Assembly: GCF_006349365.1 (NCBI RefSeq)
Contig: NZ_CP040899.1
Location: 868,001 to 932,000, forward strand
Reading direction: 5' to 3'
Source: Georgenia wutianyii
GTDB lineage: Bacteria > Actinomycetota > Actinomycetes > Actinomycetales > Actinomycetaceae
DNA: 64,000 nt
In this document: in pieces, positions 42,796-51,268 of the stretch
How positions within the stretch are numbered: position 1 is the first letter of the stretch
How the letters are laid out: each line of letters starts with the position of its first letter
The notes under the pieces: model-generated
Seen by the model: only the letters and a program-made list of their open reading frames with translations
Told to the model about the DNA's origin: nothing
The model's database searches: none
Program-made: the position numbers and the translations under genes

Positions 42796-43827
42796 TCACG
42801 CGGGGGCCGGCTGGGCACCGCCCGGCACCACCGCGAGGCCGGTGCACCCGCACTCCGGGTGCACCGGCCACTGCCGTGTCCGGGGCACCGGCCGGCGCGC
42901 GTCGACGGCCAGGCTCGTGCCCGACGTCGCGACGGGACGCCCGTCGAGGTGGGCGAGGACCTCGCCCACCGCGGTCCCGGCGGCGAGCAGCGCCGACGTC
43001 GCCTCGACCCCGCGGTCCGGGGCACCGAGGAGCTGGGTCGCCAGCGCCGGCCAGCGGTCGTCGGCGTCGGTGCGGTGCAGCTCGACGCACCGCCCGCACG
43101 GTCCGCCCCCGGGCGTGACGAGCGGCCCGACGAGGACGTCGACCTCGCGGACGACGACGAGCAGGTGGGTGACGTCCTCGCGCACGAGCGGCCGCAGCCG
43201 GACCGGGTCGCTGACGCCGTGGTCGACGAGCACGACGAGGTCGGGCCGGGTGCGCGGCGGCGCGGAGGTGCGCACGTGCGGGTAGGTGAGCCGCAGGATC
43301 CCCCGTGCCCGGTCGCCGCGCTGCTCCCCGACGTCGCGCAGGGTGTAGCCCCCGAGGCCGACGTCCTCGCGCCGCACCCGGGCGCGGTCCTCGGTGAGCA
43401 GGGTGCCGACGCCCGCCGCCGCGAGCCCGCTCGCCAGGAGCAGCCCGAGGCGGTCGAGCCCGAGCACCGCGACCACCGCCTCCTGGCGGCGCGTGAGGAC
43501 GTCGCGCGCGTCGCGCTGGGCGACGCGCGACCAGTGGTCGAGCTCGGCGCCCAGGCCGTGGTGGCCGACGGCGGGGTCTCGGTCGCGCTCGAGGGCGCCG
43601 CACGCCTCGAGCCGCGTGAGCAGCTCGCGCACCCGCGGCGCCCGGATCCCGAGCTCCCGGCCCCGGGCGAGGACGGCGCTCTCGCTCGTCTCCCGGCCCA
43701 GGCCCTCGAGGAGCCGCTGCTCCTCGACGCTCAGCCCGTCGAGGACGACGGCGAGCTCCGGGTCCGCGTGGACCTGGCTCGTGCCCTCGCGGCGCCACAG
43801 CACGTGGCTGCCTGGTCGTAGTCGCAT
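42796..43827 (-). CDS. ThiF/E1-like adenylyltransferase-fold protein
   Basis: 343 residues. The N-terminal third (about 1-105) is a winged-helix-like region. The middle resembles the E1/ThiF Rossmann core (AVVAVLGLDRLGLLLASGLAAAGVGTLLTEDR) but its nucleotide loop is degenerate. The Cys motif GGGPCGRCVELHRTDAD may bind zinc with HPECGC near the end. Related proteins are often labelled leader-peptide-binding, yet no RiPP genes are nearby. Start ATG at 43827, after a clear loss of coding character upstream. Function unknown. Its last codons contain the hairpin at 42837-42869. Confidence 0.65.
   Translation of the reverse strand: MRLRPGSHVLWRREGTSQVHADPELAVVLDGLSVEEQRLLEGLGRETSESAVLARGRELGIRAPRVRELLTRLEACGALERDRDPAVGHHGLGAELDHWSRVAQRDARDVLTRRQEAVVAVLGLDRLGLLLASGLAAAGVGTLLTEDRARVRREDVGLGGYTLRDVGEQRGDRARGILRLTYPHVRTSAPPRTRPDLVVLVDHGVSDPVRLRPLVREDVTHLLVVVREVDVLVGPLVTPGGGPCGRCVELHRTDADDRWPALATQLLGAPDRGVEATSALLAAGTAVGEVLAHLDGRPVATSGTSLAVDARRPVPRTRQWPVHPECGCTGLAVVPGGAQPAPA
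42837..42869. terminator. hairpin downstream of whiB7 inside the ThiF-like gene
   Basis: GGCCGGTGCACCCG (42837-42850), CACTC loop, CGGGTGCACCGGCC (42856-42869): 14 perfect pairs. It starts 44 bp after the whiB7 stop and lies within the 3' coding end of the convergent gene. It can act as whiB7's terminator while encoding HPECGCTG-region residues. Confidence 0.7.
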
Positions 43828-43948
43828 CCTCGCCCTCCCGCGCCCAGGATGGCACCGCGAGCGGTACGTCGAGGGTCCCGGCCCGCCTCCTGTGGACAAC
43901 GCCGGGGGAGCGCCCCGGCGCGTCGGTGGGTCGCCGTAGCCTGGAGAC

Positions 43949-44482
43949 ATGACGCAGATCGAGGTGAGGCGGAGCCGTCGCCGGACCAAGACCGTGCAGG
44001 CGTTCCGCGAGAACGGCCGCACGGTCGTGGCGATCCCCGACCGCTTCACCCGCGCGGAGGAGGAGGAGTGGGTGGCGCGGATGGTCGCGCGTCTCGAGCG
44101 CAGCGGGCAGCGCCGTCGCCCGTCGGACGCCGAGCTCGCCGAGCGCGCCGGGCGGCTCTCCGAGCGCTACCTCGAGGGCCGCGCCCGTCCGCAGACCGTG
44201 GCCTGGGTGAGCAACCAGGCCACCCGGTGGGGCTCGTGCACCCCGTCCACCGGCACCATCCGCATCTCCGACCAGCTCAAGGGCATGCCCTCGTGGGTGC
44301 TGGACTACGTCCTCGTCCACGAGCTCGCCCACCTGCTCGCAGCCGGGCACGGCCCGGACTTCTGGGCGTGGGTCGAGCGCTACCCGCACACCACCCGGGC
44401 GCGCGGGTTCCTCGAGGGCGTGTCCTTCGCCCGGCGCGAGGCCGGGCACGCGGCGCCCGGACCGGACGAGGAGCCGGCCTAG
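43949..44482 (+). CDS. YgjP-like M48-type metallopeptidase-domain protein
   Basis: 177 residues. The zinc motif is HELAH (about 124-128) in YVLVHELAHLLAAGHGPDFW, with a third ligand in the following His, and WGSCTPSTGTIRIS is the WGSC family signature. Some relatives nick or trim unknown substrates; the role here is unknown. ATG lies 6 bp after TAGCCT (43937-43942), suggesting a leaderless mRNA. Its stop shares CTAG with the stop of the convergent gene. Similar genes occur in this neighbourhood in other Actinobacteria. Confidence 0.88.
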   Translation: MTQIEVRRSRRRTKTVQAFRENGRTVVAIPDRFTRAEEEEWVARMVARLERSGQRRRPSDAELAERAGRLSERYLEGRARPQTVAWVSNQATRWGSCTPSTGTIRISDQLKGMPSWVLDYVLVHELAHLLAAGHGPDFWAWVERYPHTTRARGFLEGVSFARREAGHAAPGPDEEPA

Positions 44483-45960
44483 CCGGCGGGCCGCCCGCCA
44501 TCGTCGGGCTCGCCCTCGCCGGGCTCTCCCTCGCCGGGGCCAGCGGCCTCGTCGGTGCCCTCGTCCGCCGTCGGTGCCTCGACTCCCGGCTGCTCGGTGC
44601 CGGCGAAGATGCTCGCGAGAGCGGCATCGACGTCGTCCTGGCCGGCCGCGGCGGCGTCCCGGGCGGCGACGAAGCCGGCGGGGTCGTCGAGCTCCTCCGC
44701 GGTCGGCATGAGGTCGAAGTGCTCCCACAGGGAGTCACGGGCCTCCTGGCCGCGCTCGCGGCCGAGGTTGCTCCACAGCTCGGCGGCCTCACGCACCCGC
44801 CGGGGCCGCAGCTCGAGCCCGACGAGCGAGGCGAAGGTCTGCTCGGCCGGCCCGCCGGCCGCCCGGCGGCGGCGGATCATCTCGCGCAGCGGGACCGCGT
44901 GGGGGAGGTGCGGGGCCACCGCCTGGCCCGCGACGACCTCGACCCACCCCTCGACGAGGGCCAGCGCCGTCTCCAGCCGCAGCAGCGCAGCCTCCTGGGC
45001 CTCGCTGCGCTCGAGGACGAACACGCCGCCGGAGAACGCCTCACGCAGCGCCTCGGGGTCGTTCGGGTCGAGGGAGCGCATGGCCTCCTCGATGGCCCCG
45101 GTGTCGATGGAGATCTCCCGCGCGTAGGCCTCGACGGCGCCCAGGAGGTGGGCGCGCAGCCACGGCACGTGGGCGAAGAGGCGGGCGTGCGCGACCTCGC
45201 GCACGGCGAGGAACAGGCGCACCTCCTCCTCCGGGGCGTCGAGCCCCTCGGCGAAGGCGGCGACGTTGGCGGGGACGAGCGCGGTGTCCGGGGCCTCGAC
45301 GAGCGGCAGGCCGGTGTCGGACGTGCCGAAGGCCTCGCCGGCGAGCGTGCCGACGGCCTGGCCCACCTGCATGCCGAACACGGCGCCACCGAGCCGGCGG
45401 ATCATCCCGCCCGCACCGCCGGCGAGCCCCGCGGCGAGCGGGTGCTCCCCGAGCTCGCCGGCCTGCTCGTCGAGCACGCTCTCCATCGCCCGCGCCACCG
45501 AGGTGGCGATCGGCTCGGCGAGACGCTTCCACGTCGGCATGGTCCGCTGCGCCCAGTCGCTGCGGGACCACGCCTGCTTGGTGCCCGTCGTCGGTCCGAG
45601 CTCGGTGGCGGCGTCGAGCCAGAGGTCGGCGACCTGCAGCGCCTGGGTCACCTGCGCGGCCTGGGCGGCGGTGAGGGTCGGGTCCCCGGCCTGGCGCACG
45701 GCCTGGCCCGCGAGGTCCCCGGCCAGCGCCCAGTTCACCGGGTCGTTCCCGCCGGCAGCGAGCACCTGCTGCATCTGCTGGAGCATCATGGCGAGCTGGT
45801 TGCGGTCCTGCGGCAGGCCGGCCGCGGTGGCCATCGTCTCGGGGTCGAGGCCGGCGGCGCGCATGGCGCTCATCGCCTCCTCGGCTGCCTGCGGTCCGAG
45901 CATGGACCGCAGGAGCTCCTCCCAGCTGTCCTCACCGGGGCGACTCGGGTCCTCGCTCAT
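44479..45960 (-). CDS. zinc-dependent metalloprotease-like protein (DUF2342)
   Basis: 493 residues, similar to the Rv3195 family. REVAHARLFAHVPWLRAHLLGAVEAYAREI is the family's characteristic helix with a His-rich zinc-like site, though not a classic HExxH. GGAGGMIRRLGGAVFGMQVGQAVGTLAGE precedes it, and a long acidic C-terminal tail (about 430-493; Gly/Glu/Pro-rich) is probably disordered. ATG at 45960; the longer frame upstream lacks family similarity. Proteolytic activity is assumed by family name only. Confidence 0.82.
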   Translation of the reverse strand: MSEDPSRPGEDSWEELLRSMLGPQAAEEAMSAMRAAGLDPETMATAAGLPQDRNQLAMMLQQMQQVLAAGGNDPVNWALAGDLAGQAVRQAGDPTLTAAQAAQVTQALQVADLWLDAATELGPTTGTKQAWSRSDWAQRTMPTWKRLAEPIATSVARAMESVLDEQAGELGEHPLAAGLAGGAGGMIRRLGGAVFGMQVGQAVGTLAGEAFGTSDTGLPLVEAPDTALVPANVAAFAEGLDAPEEEVRLFLAVREVAHARLFAHVPWLRAHLLGAVEAYAREISIDTGAIEEAMRSLDPNDPEALREAFSGGVFVLERSEAQEAALLRLETALALVEGWVEVVAGQAVAPHLPHAVPLREMIRRRRAAGGPAEQTFASLVGLELRPRRVREAAELWSNLGRERGQEARDSLWEHFDLMPTAEELDDPAGFVAARDAAAAGQDDVDAALASIFAGTEQPGVEAPTADEGTDEAAGPGEGEPGEGEPDDGGRPAG

Positions 45961-46091
45961 CTCCGCTGCTCCAGTCCTCGGGGAGTTCCACGGTAACCCC
46001 GCCACCGTCGCGGTCAGGCTCCCCGCCGGGCCGTTTCGCCCAGGGCGAGACACGGTCGGCGGCGTGGTCGCCGCCGGGTGATGATGAGGCG

Positions 46092-47225
46092 GTGCGCCTT
46101 CGACCCGACCAGCCGCCCGCGACCCAGCCGCAGTGGCCCGACGACGACCGGCCGCTGCTCAGCCCCCGCACGGTGACGGCGGCGGTCGCGGGCGCGGTGA
46201 CGTTCGTCCTCGCGCTCACGATGCTCTTCGTCACCCCTCCGTACGCGATCCAGAGCCCCGGCCCCACCGTCGACACGCTCGGTGACGTGGACGAGGACGT
46301 CCCGCTCATCACCGTCGAGGGCGCCGAGACCTACCCGACGGACGGGGAGCTGCTGCTCACCACCGTCTCCACGCGCGGCGGGCCGGGGTACCCGGCGACC
46401 GCGGCGCAGGTCGTCGCCGGGTGGCTGTCGGGCAGCACGACCGTCGTCCCGCGGGAGTCGGCCTTCGACCCGGACCAGACCCGGGAGGAGGTCCAGGAGG
46501 AGTCCAGCCTCCAGATGAGCTCCTCGCAGACCAACGCGACCGTCGCCGCGCTCACCGAGCTCGGCACCGACGTGCCCACCCAGCTGACGGTCGCCGGGAC
46601 CTCCCCGCACGGCGCGTCGGCCGGGCTGCTGGAGTCCGGGGACCGTCTCCTGTCGATCTCCACGCCAGACGGCGGGCAGACCGAGCTCACCTCCTTCGCC
46701 GTGCTCGACGACGTCCTGGGCCGGACCCCGCCCGGGTCCACGGTCACCCTCGGGGTGGAGCGCGGTGGGGAGGAGACGACGGTCGACGTCGTCACGGGCG
46801 ACGACGGCAAGGGCGGCAGCCTGCTCGGCGTCATGATCTCCCCGGACGTCGAGCTCCCGTTCGAGGTCGACTTCGCCATCGAGAACATCGGCGGCCCGAG
46901 CGCCGGCCTCATGCTCACCCTCGCGATCATCGACAAGCTCACGCCCGAGCAGCTGACGAACGGCGAGGTGGTCGCCGGGACCGGCACCGTCGACCTCGCC
47001 GGCGACGTCGGCCCGATCGGCGGCATCCGGCAGAAGATGGCGGGTGCGGTCCGCGACGGCGCCACGCTGTTCCTCGCCCCGGTCGAGAACTGCGACGAGG
47101 TGACCGGCCACGTCCCCGACGGGCTCGAGGTCATCGCCGTCGACACGGTCTCGGACGCCGTCACGGCCCTCGAGGCGGTCGGCGCGGGGGACACCGGGGA
47201 CCTGCCGCGCTGCCCCGCCTCCTAG
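46092..47225 (+). CDS. membrane-anchored PDZ/Lon-type serine protease (YlbL-like)
   Basis: 377 residues. One N-terminal membrane helix (about 28-48; TVTAAVAGAVTFVLALTMLFV), a PDZ domain (about 170-240; SAGLLESGDRLLSIS) and a C-terminal S16 Lon-protease domain with the catalytic Ser in IGGPSAGLMLTLAI and Lys in IGGIRQKMAGAV. The active site would face outside the membrane. It corresponds to Rv3194c. GTG start at 46092; an ATG just upstream is out of frame. Confidence 0.92.
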   Translation: MRLRPDQPPATQPQWPDDDRPLLSPRTVTAAVAGAVTFVLALTMLFVTPPYAIQSPGPTVDTLGDVDEDVPLITVEGAETYPTDGELLLTTVSTRGGPGYPATAAQVVAGWLSGSTTVVPRESAFDPDQTREEVQEESSLQMSSSQTNATVAALTELGTDVPTQLTVAGTSPHGASAGLLESGDRLLSISTPDGGQTELTSFAVLDDVLGRTPPGSTVTLGVERGGEETTVDVVTGDDGKGGSLLGVMISPDVELPFEVDFAIENIGGPSAGLMLTLAIIDKLTPEQLTNGEVVAGTGTVDLAGDVGPIGGIRQKMAGAVRDGATLFLAPVENCDEVTGHVPDGLEVIAVDTVSDAVTALEAVGAGDTGDLPRCPAS

Positions 47226-47238
47226 GCGGGCCGGCCTT

Positions 47239-47790
47239 CTAGTCGAAGGTCGCGCGCAGCGCCTCGACGAGGCCGGGCACCGCGTCGGGCGAGCCGCCGA
47301 CGGCGTCGTCGGAGTCGTGGAGCCGGGAGCGCAGCGCGCACCAGGACTCGCCGGTGCGCAGCACGCCGACGGCGATCCGCACATCCTGCCGGTCGGGGTG
47401 GGCCTCGAGGTAGGCGACGGCGGCGTCGGGGTCGCGGGGCATGTCGGTCTCGGCCTCCGGCGGCACGACGATGCGCTCGACGACGATCGCGGCGCCGTCG
47501 ACCTCCGCCGGCCACGCGAGCTGGGCGAGCAGCTCCTCGAGCGTCGCCGCCTGCGGCAGGCCGTCCTGCTCGATCGACAGGAGGTGCTCGGGGTCGGCGG
47601 TGGCCGAGTCCACGGCGCCCTCGGGCAGCTCGCTCGCGATGGCGGGGTTGACGGCCAGGGCGTCCGCCGTGCGGACGAGGGAGAAGACGAGCACCGGGGA
47701 GTCCCACCCCAGCGAGCTCACGTGCCGTTCGATGTCGAGGACCGCCCCCTGGAGGGCGCGCTGGCGGGGGCTGAGGTCGGGAGCCGTCAT
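47239..47790 (-). CDS. PPA1309-family conserved protein
   Basis: 183 residues, all cytosolic by composition. SPRQRALQGAVLDIERHVSSLGWDSPVLVFSLVRT, QLAWPAEVDGAAIVVERIVVPPEAE and HPDRQDVRIAVGVLRTGESWCALR recur in Actinobacteria next to the UPF0182 and PDZ-Lon genes. No catalytic motif is apparent and no function is known. The ATG at 47790 starts the conserved part. Convergent with the protease gene, 13 bp apart. Confidence 0.82.
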   Translation of the reverse strand: MTAPDLSPRQRALQGAVLDIERHVSSLGWDSPVLVFSLVRTADALAVNPAIASELPEGAVDSATADPEHLLSIEQDGLPQAATLEELLAQLAWPAEVDGAAIVVERIVVPPEAETDMPRDPDAAVAYLEAHPDRQDVRIAVGVLRTGESWCALRSRLHDSDDAVGGSPDAVPGLVEALRATFD

Positions 47791-47893
47791 GCGGCCATGA
47801 TCCCCCACCGCTCCCCACCCGAACCACTCGCCCCCGACGGGGCGCGGCGCCGGAGGCGCAGCGTCGCCTGCCGGACGGCGGAACGGCGGGTGT

Positions 47894-47920
47894 GGGAACC
47901 TAGGTGCAGGGCCGCGCGTT
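47894..47920 (+). promoter_or_regulatory. SigR-like promoter before the UPF0182 gene
   Basis: GGGAAC (47894-47899), 18 bp, GTT (47918-47920), fitting the GGGAAT-N18-GTT oxidative-stress ECF pattern. It leaves a 50-60-nt leader to the GTG at 47982. It is the second such match in the window, the other being mrx1. Confidence 0.4.
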
Positions 47921-47981
47921 CGCCCCATGAGGGCGGGTCTTTGCCGCCCACCGCCAGTACGACGACCGAAGGTGCCACCTC

Positions 47982-50900
47982 GTGACAGCTGCCCCCGCCC
48001 CACGTCCACCGCGACCGGCCGGAGGCCGACGACGCGGTGCCCTCGTGCCCACGCTCATCGTCCTCGCGGCGCTCGCGGTGCTCCTCATGATCACCGCCCA
48101 GCTGTGGACCGAGGTGCTGTGGTTCTCCCACCTGTCCTTCGAGGACGTCCTGTGGCGTGAGTGGGGCACCCGTGCGGTGCTCTTCGTCCTCGGGTTCGTC
48201 CTCATGGCCGTGCCCGTGTGGCTCGGGCTGCGCCTCGCCTACCGGTCGCGGCCGATCTACGCCCCGGTCACCCCCGAGCAGCAGAACCTCGACCGCTACC
48301 GCGAGAGCGTGGAGCCGCTGCGCCGCCTCGTCATGATCGGCGCCCCGCTCGTCCTCGGCCTGTTCGCCGGCATCTCGGCGACCGCCAACTGGCGCGCGGT
48401 CCTCATGTGGCTCAACCGTGAGCCCTTCGGGCAGACGGACCCCGAGTTCGGCATGGACATCGGGTTCTTCGTCTTCACCCTGCCGCTCATGCGCACGATC
48501 GTCTCCTTCCTCATGACGGTCGTCCTCATCACGGCGGTGGCCTCGCTCGTCACGCACTACCTCTACGGCGGCATCCAGATCGGCGGCCGGCCGCAGCGGG
48601 TGACCAACGCGGCCCGGATCCAGCTGTCGATCATGGCCGGGGTGTTCGTCCTGCTCATCGCGGCGAACTACTGGCTTGACCGCTACTCCCTGCTCGTCGG
48701 CCAGAACGACCGGTTCGCCGGCGCGTCCTTCGCCGACATCAACGCCAACCTGCCCGCGCGCACGATCCTCGCGGTCATCGCCGTCATCATCGCGGTGCTC
48801 TTCTTCGTCTCCGCGTTCCGCGGCAGCTGGCTGCTGCCCGCCGCGGGCGTGGGCGTCATGATCGTCTCGGGCGTCGTCGTCGGCGGCATCTACCCGGCGA
48901 TCGTCCAGCGCTTCCAGGTGACGCCGAACGCGGTGGAGGCGGAGTCGCCGTTCATCCAGCGCAACATCGACGCGACGCTCGTGGCCTACGGCCTGGACGA
49001 CATCGAGACCGAGCCCTACGACGCGGTCACCGAGACCGAGGCCGGCCAGCTGCGCAACGACTCCGAGTCGACCGCCAGCATCCGCCTCCTCGACCCGAAC
49101 ATCGTCTCCCCGACGTTCCGCCAGCTGCAGCAGAACCGGCAGTACTACGACTTCGCGCAGACCCTGGCGGTCGACCGGTACGTGATCGACGGCGAGAAGC
49201 GCGACACCGTCATCGCGATCCGCGAGCTCAACCAGGAGGGCCTGGGCTCCGACCAGCGCACCTGGGTCAACGACCACACGGTCTACACGCACGGCTTCGG
49301 CGCCGTCGCCGCCTACGGCAACACGGTCGCCGCGGACGGTCAGCCGGCCTTCTTCGAGTACGGCATCCCCTCGATCGGTGAGCTCGGGGAGTACGAGGAG
49401 CGGGTCTACTTCGGCCAGAGCACCCCGGAGTACTCGATCGTCGGCGCCCCGGAGGGCACCTCGCCGTGGGAGCTGGACTACCCCAGCGACGACGCCCCGC
49501 AGGGCCAGGTGAACACCACCTACGACGGCGACGGCGGGCCGAGCCTCGGCAACTTCTGGAACCAGCTCCTCTACGCGATCCGCATGGGCTCGGAGCAGAT
49601 CCTCTTCTCCGACCGCGTGAACGCCGACTCGCAGATCCTCTACGACCGCGACCCGCACGAGCGCGTCCAGAAGGTCGCCCCGTACCTCACGCTCGACGCC
49701 CGCGCCTACCCCGCGATCGTCGACATGGACGGCGACGAGTCGACCCCGAAGGACCTCGTGTGGATCGTCGACGGGTACACGACGACGAACGAGTACCCCT
49801 ACTCCGCCCGTGAGTCCCTGGAGGACGCGACGACGGACGCGCTGACCGACGAGCTCGGCGGCGTCGTCGTCGGCCCGGCGCCGGAGGAGGTCAACTACAT
49901 CCGCAACTCCGTCAAGGCGGTCGTCAACGCCTACGACGGTGAGGTCACGCTCTACGAGTGGGACCCCGAGGACCCGATCCTCCAGACGTGGAAGAACGTC
50001 TTCCCCGACCACATCCAGCCGATCAGCGAGATCAGCGGCGACCTCATGAGCCACCTGCGCTACCCGGAGGACCTGTTCAAGGTCCAGCGCGAGCTGCTCA
50101 GCCGCTACCACGTCACCGACGCGGCCTCGTTCTACTCCGGCGGCAACTTCTGGAACATCCCGAACGACCCGACCGCCGGCGAGGGCGTCCCGCAGCCGCC
50201 GTACTACCTCACGCTGCAGATGCCGGGGCAGGAGAGCGCAGAGTTCTCCCTCACCTCGAGCTTCATCCCCGGTGGTCAGACCGACCGGAACATCCTCACC
50301 GGGTTCCTCGCGGTGGACTCCGAGACGGGCAACACCCCGGGGGAGGTGAGAGAGGGCTACGGGCAGCTGAGGCTGCTCGAGCTGCCCTCCGACGTCACCG
50401 TGCCCGGACCGGGACAGGTGCAGAACACCTTCAACTCCAACCCGACGATCTCCACCGAGCTCAACCTGCTCGAGCAGGGCGGGTCGCAGGTGCTGCGCGG
50501 GAACCTGCTCACCCTGCCCGTCGGTGGCGGTCTGCTCTACGTCCAGCCGGTGTACGTCCAGGCCTCGGCCGGCACCCAGTACCCGCTGCTGCAGTACGTC
50601 CTCGTCGCGTTCGGTGAGGAGATCGGCTTCGCGCCGACGCTCACCGAGGCGCTGGACCAGGTGTTCGGCGGTGACTCCGGTGCGGAGGGCGGTGACGCCG
50701 ACGTCGTCGGCGAGACGCCCGACGACCAGCCGGCGACCGACGAGCCCGGCGGCACGACCGAGGTCGACGCCGCGGCGCAGGAGCGGCTGACCCGGGCCCT
50801 GCAGGACGCCAACCAGGCGCTCGAGGACGGCCAGGCCGCCCTGAGCGAGGGGAACTGGGTGAACTACGGCCAGGCCCAGGAGCGCCTCCAGGAGGCGCTC

Positions 50901-51026
50901 GAGGCGGCCAGCGAGGCACAGGCCGAGCTCGACGCCGCCGCGGCCGGGACGCCGCCGCCCCCGGAGGACGGTGCCACCGCGCCGGCCGACGAGGCGACGA
51001 CACCGGCCGCCGACAGCGGAGGCTGA
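47982..51026 (+). CDS. UPF0182-family large membrane protein
   Basis: 1014 residues. The N-terminal 330 residues hold about seven membrane helices (LVPTLIVLAALAVLLMITA through SWLLPAAGVGVMIVSGVVVGGIY), the large middle part (about 340-900) is extracellular-like with FWNQLLYAIRMGSEQILFS and YPYSARESL, and the tail (about 920-1014) is an acidic, Ala/Glu coiled-coil-like stretch. It matches Rv3193c. Function unknown. GTG start with GAAGGTG upstream. Confidence 0.9.
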   Translation: MTAAPAPRPPRPAGGRRRGALVPTLIVLAALAVLLMITAQLWTEVLWFSHLSFEDVLWREWGTRAVLFVLGFVLMAVPVWLGLRLAYRSRPIYAPVTPEQQNLDRYRESVEPLRRLVMIGAPLVLGLFAGISATANWRAVLMWLNREPFGQTDPEFGMDIGFFVFTLPLMRTIVSFLMTVVLITAVASLVTHYLYGGIQIGGRPQRVTNAARIQLSIMAGVFVLLIAANYWLDRYSLLVGQNDRFAGASFADINANLPARTILAVIAVIIAVLFFVSAFRGSWLLPAAGVGVMIVSGVVVGGIYPAIVQRFQVTPNAVEAESPFIQRNIDATLVAYGLDDIETEPYDAVTETEAGQLRNDSESTASIRLLDPNIVSPTFRQLQQNRQYYDFAQTLAVDRYVIDGEKRDTVIAIRELNQEGLGSDQRTWVNDHTVYTHGFGAVAAYGNTVAADGQPAFFEYGIPSIGELGEYEERVYFGQSTPEYSIVGAPEGTSPWELDYPSDDAPQGQVNTTYDGDGGPSLGNFWNQLLYAIRMGSEQILFSDRVNADSQILYDRDPHERVQKVAPYLTLDARAYPAIVDMDGDESTPKDLVWIVDGYTTTNEYPYSARESLEDATTDALTDELGGVVVGPAPEEVNYIRNSVKAVVNAYDGEVTLYEWDPEDPILQTWKNVFPDHIQPISEISGDLMSHLRYPEDLFKVQRELLSRYHVTDAASFYSGGNFWNIPNDPTAGEGVPQPPYYLTLQMPGQESAEFSLTSSFIPGGQTDRNILTGFLAVDSETGNTPGEVREGYGQLRLLELPSDVTVPGPGQVQNTFNSNPTISTELNLLEQGGSQVLRGNLLTLPVGGGLLYVQPVYVQASAGTQYPLLQYVLVAFGEEIGFAPTLTEALDQVFGGDSGAEGGDADVVGETPDDQPATDEPGGTTEVDAAAQERLTRALQDANQALEDGQAALSEGNWVNYGQAQERLQEALEAASEAQAELDAAAAGTPPPPEDGATAPADEATTPAADSGG

Positions 51027-51069
51027 CAGGGCTCCGGCGGGCGGTGAGGCTACTCACAGCCCGCCGGAT

Positions 51070-51098
51070 TGCCCTGGGTGGGCATCGCCGCGTAAGGT
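51070..51098 (+). promoter_or_regulatory. tRNA promoter
   Basis: TTGCCC (51070-51075), 17 bp, TAAGGT (51093-51098), 12 bp before the tRNA 5' end. A well-spaced housekeeping promoter. Confidence 0.6.
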
Positions 51099-51110
51099 GG
51101 TGCTTACCGA

Positions 51111-51187
51111 CGCGGGGTGGAGCAGTTCGGTAGCTCGCCGGGCTCATAACCCGGAGGTCGCAGGTTCAAATCCTGCCCCCGCTACCA
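51111..51187 (+). tRNA. initiator tRNA-Met (CAT), CCA encoded
   Basis: 77 nt folding into a full cloverleaf: acceptor CGCGGGG with CCCCGCT, D-arm GAGC...GCTC, anticodon loop CTCATAA, T-arm GCAGG-TTCAAAT-CCTGC, 3' CCA encoded. The three consecutive G:C pairs at the base of the anticodon stem (GGG/CCC) and the unpaired C1:U72 identify it as the initiator rather than elongator tRNA-Met. Confidence 0.97.
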
Positions 51188-51190
51188 GGA

Positions 51191-51220
51191 GAAGGCCCGG
51201 ACCATCAGGTCCGGGCCTTC
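51191..51220 (+). terminator. tRNA terminator hairpin
   Basis: GAAGGCCCGGACC, ATCA loop, GGTCCGGGCCTTC: 13-bp perfect stem beginning 4 bp after the tRNA CCA and followed by TGC. Confidence 0.85.
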
Positions 51221-51268
51221 TGCGTTGCCCGGTGCGGCGCCGCCGGTGCGCCGGCCCGGGGCGACGGC

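Noticed and set aside
42796..43827. RiPP/TOMM biosynthetic cluster around the ThiF-like gene
   Set aside because: No YcaO, precursor peptide, dehydrogenase or dedicated transporter nearby; the neighbours are a conserved housekeeping block.
44479..45960. Classic HExxH zinc protease site
   Set aside because: The conserved helix reads REVAHARLFAH; it lacks HExxH, so catalytic activity is not claimed.
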